From Bin76 sp963665765 (GTDB taxonomy: Bacteria > Actinomycetota > Acidimicrobiia > Spongiisociales > ZC4RG35): a DNA stretch of 64,000 nucleotides. The DNA is taken from positions 2,480,001 through 2,544,000 of the forward strand of contig OY762464.1 in the NCBI GenBank assembly GCA_963665765.1, given 5' to 3'. The notes under the pieces were generated by a model. The model searched no databases. It saw only the letters and a list, made by a program, of their open reading frames with translations, and was not told the origin of the DNA. This document shows, in pieces, positions 60,043-64,000 of the stretch (positions are counted from its first letter, which is position 1; each line of letters begins with the position of its first letter). Made by a program: the position numbers and the translations under genes.

Positions 60043-61896
60043 TTGAGTTTTCTGGTACCGGCCGCTCTGGGGCTTTCTTCCCTGGCTCTACCACTGATCG
60101 CTCTCTACATGCTCCGGAGCCGTCGGGAACGGGTCGAGGTTTCCAGCCTGCTGCTTTGGGATCAAGCCGCCGATCCGCTTTCCTCGGCTCGCCCATGGCG
60201 GCGGCTGAAGATCACCCCCCTGCTCCTGATCCAGTTGGCGGTGCTGACCGCCTTCGTCATCTCCCTGGCTCGACCGTTCGGCGCCGAGGAAGCCCGGCTC
60301 GGCGCCCACACGGTGCTGGTGATGGATGTCTCGGGTTCCATGGGGATGGCGGGTCGCTTCGAGCGAGCCCGGGAGGAGGCGTTGGGCTGGGCAGATGAGA
60401 TGTCGGGGGAGCAACTGGTGTCGGTTATCGAAGCCGGAGCCCTGCCGCGGGTGGTGGCGTCGTTTTCCCGACAGCGGGAAGAGGTGATCGACGCTATTTC
60501 AAAGTTGCAACTGACCGGGGGAGAGGCCGATCTGGCCGAGGCGATCCGGTTGGGAAGAGGATTGGCCACCCCCGAGCGCCCCTCCGATCTGGTGCTGTTC
60601 ACCGACGGCGGCCCCGTGCCTTTGGCCGCCGAGCCGGTGGCGGCGGCTCGTCACCTGCCTTTCGACGAGACCGGACCCAACTGGGCGATCGATGCTCTGG
60701 CGCTGGAGAGGGATTCGGCCGGTCTGATCAGAGCGTTGGTCTCGGTCGCCAATCACGGCGGCCCGGCGCGGCCGGTGACGGTGGAACTGAAGGCGGAAGG
60801 CAGGGTCCTTTCCCATCTGGAGCTTTCTCCCGATCCCGGAGCAAGGGATCAGGCGATCGTGGCGGTTTCCGTGGGACCCGGCACGGTGGTGGAAGCCCGA
60901 TTGATCGACGCCGAAGACTCGCTTGGGCTCGACGACCGGGCATGGGCGGCGTTGCCTGTTCCGTCGGTGAGGGAGGTGAACCTGGAGGGGATCGAGTCGC
61001 CCTTCCTATCGGCCCTGATCGCATCGATTCCCGATCTGATCGAGATCGACGAATCCCCGGATTCAGCTGAATTGTCGGTGGTGAATCGAGGAGACCCGGG
61101 CGCGATCGACCGGCCTTCCTGGCTGATCCGCACCGATCCTCCACCGCCCGGTCTGCGGCTGACCGGACTCGCCACCAACCTGGGTGTGACTTGGCAGCGA
61201 CCCGGGGAACCCGTGCTCGACGACGTGAGCCTGGCCGGAACCGCAGTGGCCGAAGCGCAGGTGGTGGAGACCGATCAGTGGTTGCCGGTGGTCAAATCAG
61301 GAGATGTCCCCCTAGTGCTCCTGGGGCGGATCAACGGGCGCCGGGTCGTCTATTTCACTTTCGACTTGACCCATTCCAATCTGGTGGTGCAGCTGTCCTT
61401 TCCGCTGCTGGGAGTCAAGCTTCTGGAGTGGCTGGGCGGAGAAGCGGCGGGCGGGGTCGATCCTGCCTCGGCCGGGGTTCCCATCCCTCTCCTTGCCTCA
61501 GGAACGGGTATGGTCCGAGTGGAGAGACCCGATGGGGAGTCGGTCATCTTGGGCAATAACGTCGCATCTTTCACCCACACCGGCACTCCCGGGGTGTACC
61601 GGGTGGAGTATCTGGGACCTGACGACGCCATCGACCTTGCCGAGTTGGCCGTCCGCAATTTCTCTCCCCAAGAGTCTGCCGCCCGTCCCCGCTCGATAGC
61701 TGTTGAGCCGGGAACGTTCATCTCCGATCAAGGCACCGCCACCATCCGGGAGTGGGGTCTGTGGGTGGCGGCGCTGGCTGCTTCTTTGATGATCTTGGAG
61801 TGGTGGATGGCGCTGCGGGGACCGCGGGCCGCCGCCCGCCGGATTACCGGTCAGGCCAGGTTCTGGGCGACCCCGTTGGGAAGAGGGCGCCCATGA
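60043..61896 (+). CDS. BatA-type membrane VWA protein
   Basis: A 617-residue protein. Residues 1-75 are the BatA N-terminal module with two helices (LVPAALGLSSLALPLIALYM and LLLIQLAVLTAFVISLA), followed by a VWA domain with the metal site VMDVSGSMG near 90 and VLFTDGGP near 185. A beta-rich part (200-560) and a final membrane helix near 565-585 follow. It starts at a TTG at 60043, and overlaps the next gene by four bases. It would sense or hold partner proteins at the membrane under MoxR control. Confidence 0.88.
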   Translation: MSFLVPAALGLSSLALPLIALYMLRSRRERVEVSSLLLWDQAADPLSSARPWRRLKITPLLLIQLAVLTAFVISLARPFGAEEARLGAHTVLVMDVSGSMGMAGRFERAREEALGWADEMSGEQLVSVIEAGALPRVVASFSRQREEVIDAISKLQLTGGEADLAEAIRLGRGLATPERPSDLVLFTDGGPVPLAAEPVAAARHLPFDETGPNWAIDALALERDSAGLIRALVSVANHGGPARPVTVELKAEGRVLSHLELSPDPGARDQAIVAVSVGPGTVVEARLIDAEDSLGLDDRAWAALPVPSVREVNLEGIESPFLSALIASIPDLIEIDESPDSAELSVVNRGDPGAIDRPSWLIRTDPPPPGLRLTGLATNLGVTWQRPGEPVLDDVSLAGTAVAEAQVVETDQWLPVVKSGDVPLVLLGRINGRRVVYFTFDLTHSNLVVQLSFPLLGVKLLEWLGGEAAGGVDPASAGVPIPLLASGTGMVRVERPDGESVILGNNVASFTHTGTPGVYRVEYLGPDDAIDLAELAVRNFSPQESAARPRSIAVEPGTFISDQGTATIREWGLWVAALAASLMILEWWMALRGPRAAARRITGQARFWATPLGRGRP

Positions 61897-64000
61897 GGTT
61901 TGTGGTTCCGGAGCTTCTGTGGGTAGCTCCGCTGGGGGTGGCGGCCGTCTGGTATCTGGCCCGGCGGGGAAGATGGACGGTCGGACGCCGTCGCCGGCGG
62001 TGGGTGATCATTCTGAGAATGGTGGCGGTGGCGCTGGCGCTTCTGGCGTTGGCCCAGCCGTTGCTGACCCTGCCCCAGCAGCGGAGAGCGGTGTTATTCG
62101 TCCTGGACCGATCCCTGTCGGTGGGGCTGGAATCTCGGACGCAGCAGGAAGAGCTGGTTTCTCAGGCGGTGGAAGCCGCCGAAGAGGAGGACTTGGCCGG
62201 CCTGATGGTGTTCGGGGCCACGGCCAGGATGGACACCGCTCTCACCACCGATCGGTCGCTTTTGCCGGTGCGTTCGGTGGTGGACTCCTCGGCCTCCGAA
62301 CTGGGAGCGGCCCTGCGGGCTTCCGCCGCGCTGTTGCCCACCGCCGGGTCGCGGCGGGTGGTGCTGATGAGCGATATGGCTGACACCGGGGGAGAGGTCC
62401 GGGAGGTGGTCGAGGAGCTGGCCGAGGCCGGCGTGGCAGTGGATGTGGTGGTGCTGGAAAGTGCATTGGGCGCCGAAGCCCTGGTGGAGGGGGTGGAGAC
62501 CCCCGGTTTGGTGCGGGAAGGGGAATTGCTCTCCGCCACCGTGAGGGTTCGCTCCAACCGGCCCGGCCCGGCGCGGCTGACCGTCACTGCCGGAGACCAT
62601 GTGGAAGTGCGGGACATTGAACTTGCGGCGGGCGTCAACCGGATCGAAGTGCTGGTGCCCATCGAAGGATCCGGCGCCGGCCGGGGAGGTCCCCTGGCGG
62701 TGGTGGCGCAGCTATTGGCGGACTGGGACGAGTACTCGGAGAACAACCAGGCGGTGGGGATCACCCGGGTGGAAGGTCCGGCGCGGGTGGCGGTGGTGGA
62801 AGATCCGGCCCGCCGGGGCGAGGGGCGCTTCCTTCAAGCGGCGTTGGAGGCCGCGGGGTTCAATACCGATCGGGCGGTGGGCATCCCCTCCAATCAGGGT
62901 CTGGCGGAATACGACGGAGTGGTGCTGGTCAACGTGGCGATCCGGGAAGGGGCGGAGGCGGAGAATCTGGTGTCCTATGTCGAGGACTTTGGAAGGGGTT
63001 TGGTGGTGGTGGGAGGGGATCGCAGCTTCGGGATGGGGGATTACCACCGGACTCCCCTGGAGAGTGTCCTGCCGGTCTCTTCCGATCCCGATGACCTGCT
63101 GCGACGCCAACCGGTGGCCGAGGTGTTGGCGCTTGACACTTCCGGGTCGATGGGGTCCTGCCACTGTGGGGGGAATGCGGTGCGCATCGAGGGAGGCACT
63201 CCCAAGACCGCCATCGCCCAGGCGGGCGCCTCACAGGCCATCGACGCCCTCACCAGCTCCGACCAGGTTGGAGTGCTGGCTTTTTCTTCGGGCTTCGACT
63301 GGACCATTCCCTTCGGTCCCCGGCCCGGGCCCGAAGAGGTCGCGGCCGCTCTGGCCGGGCTCACCCCGGATGGAGACACCGAGATCCGTCCCGCCCTGGC
63401 CGAGGCGCTGGCTGTGCTGGCCGGAGTGGAAGGATCGTTGCGTCACATCGTGCTGTTCACCGACGGTTGGGATCCCAACGAGGCGGGGCTATTGCCCATG
63501 GCCCGCCAGATCGCCGACCAGGGAGTGACCCTGTCGGTGTTGGGGACCGGAGAGGGTCCCGGTCCCACGTTGGAGCGGATGGCGGAATTGGGGGGAGGGC
63601 GATATTATCCGGGGACGGATCTGGAGATTGTGCCGGAGATATTTGTGGAGGAAACCCTGCTGGTGGCCGAAAACCTGGTGAGGGAAGGGGTCTTCTATCC
63701 GGTTCGCAGCGGGGTGACTCAAATAGCCGACATTCTCACCGAGGCGCCCCCTTTGCTGGGCTATGTCGCCACCAAGGCCAAGGGAACCGCCACGGTTTCC
63801 CTCAAAGTAGGCGCCGGGCACCCGCTGCTGGCCTCCTGGCAACGGGGACTGGGACGGGTGGCGGCGTGGACGTCGGACGCCACTTCCCGGTGGAGTTCCG
63901 AGTGGGTGGATTGGCCGGGCTATAGGCAGTTTTGGGGACAGGTGGTGCGGGACACGTTGTCGGTGCAAACCGACTCGACGCTGGCGGCGACCGTCGAGGG
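61893..64000 (+). CDS. Large membrane VWA/glutamine-amidotransferase-like protein, cut by window edge
   Basis: From ATG 61893 the frame is open to the edge, about 700 residues. Two N-terminal helices (about 4-20 and 35-60, VIILRMVAVALALLALAQPL) precede a first VWA-like domain (VLFVLDRSLSVG near 70), then a class I amidotransferase-like fold (RVAVVEDPARRGEGRFLQAA near 300, VVVGGDRSFGMGDY near 370), then a second, complete VWA domain with the metal site ALDTSGSMG near 413 and IVLFTDGWDP near 520. The end resembles the WQRGLGRVAAWTSDATSRWS stretch common in these proteins. It overlaps the previous gene by ATGA. Confidence 0.88.
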   Translation, partial: MRFVVPELLWVAPLGVAAVWYLARRGRWTVGRRRRRWVIILRMVAVALALLALAQPLLTLPQQRRAVLFVLDRSLSVGLESRTQQEELVSQAVEAAEEEDLAGLMVFGATARMDTALTTDRSLLPVRSVVDSSASELGAALRASAALLPTAGSRRVVLMSDMADTGGEVREVVEELAEAGVAVDVVVLESALGAEALVEGVETPGLVREGELLSATVRVRSNRPGPARLTVTAGDHVEVRDIELAAGVNRIEVLVPIEGSGAGRGGPLAVVAQLLADWDEYSENNQAVGITRVEGPARVAVVEDPARRGEGRFLQAALEAAGFNTDRAVGIPSNQGLAEYDGVVLVNVAIREGAEAENLVSYVEDFGRGLVVVGGDRSFGMGDYHRTPLESVLPVSSDPDDLLRRQPVAEVLALDTSGSMGSCHCGGNAVRIEGGTPKTAIAQAGASQAIDALTSSDQVGVLAFSSGFDWTIPFGPRPGPEEVAAALAGLTPDGDTEIRPALAEALAVLAGVEGSLRHIVLFTDGWDPNEAGLLPMARQIADQGVTLSVLGTGEGPGPTLERMAELGGGRYYPGTDLEIVPEIFVEETLLVAENLVREGVFYPVRSGVTQIADILTEAPPLLGYVATKAKGTATVSLKVGAGHPLLASWQRGLGRVAAWTSDATSRWSSEWVDWPGYRQFWGQVVRDTLSVQTDSTLAATVE

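Overview
The window is GC-rich chromosomal DNA of a high-GC Gram-positive bacterium. The order rplY-pth-pgsA, mfd-SurA-like-mazG-eno-ftsB-DUF501-ppx-tRNA-Leu and ribF-rpsO-pnp is typical of Actinomycetota. Long Thr/Pro linkers in two exported proteins and frequent GTG/TTG starts make me lean to a class such as Acidimicrobiia; that lineage is inference, not something read directly.

Layout. (1) 1-6.5 kb, minus strand: a four-gene predicted anti-phage locus: DUF499 (COG1483) ATPase, a small partner, a DUF1156 (COG1743) DNA methylase and the start of a PLD-type helicase/nuclease cut by the window edge. The ATPase gene carries two long C-tracts on its coding strand, 14 C just before the ATG and 12 C inside the gene. 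The inner one leaves the gene out of frame here, which looks like a phase-variable switch caught OFF. (2) 6.5-9.2 kb: hypothetical genes and two alpha/beta hydrolases. (3) 9.2-21.5 kb: the conserved housekeeping run ending in tRNA-Leu(UAA). (4) 21.5-41.2 kb: an accessory stretch with an AbiEii-type toxin pair, tandem formamidase-like genes (first copy frameshifted), gene remnants, an acyltransferase flanked by 44-bp direct repeats, a type I restriction-modification operon with a VapBC-like pair embedded between hsdS and hsdR, an Mre11/Rad50-like nuclease-ATPase pair and a HigBA pair. (5) 41.4-52.2 kb: a Thr-rich exported protein, FMN reductase, ribF, rpsO, pnp with an RGG-repeat tail, hisC, an ATP-grasp protein, an NfuA-like Fe-S protein, DUF1638 and a small partner. 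(6) 52.3-64 kb: one long plus-strand cluster of ABC transporter, MoxR ATPase, DUF58 and VWA proteins, a membrane/envelope maturation module that runs off the right edge.

How the genes work together. Two independent modification-plus-nuclease systems (the DUF1156/DUF499 locus and the type I system) plus three toxin-antitoxin pairs and a Rad50/Mre11-like pair give this 64 kb a heavy defence load. The best candidate for something undescribed is the double C-tract on the DUF499 gene, next to a perfect actinobacterial SOS-box palindrome. Smaller oddities are a pgsA gene whose ribosome binding site and homology point to an AUC start, and a 22-base bipartite sequence conserved exactly upstream of a VWA gene and at the start of mfd.

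Caution: several other reading frames look broken by single-base shifts, so sequencing or assembly indels are a real competing explanation for some of the frameshifts.
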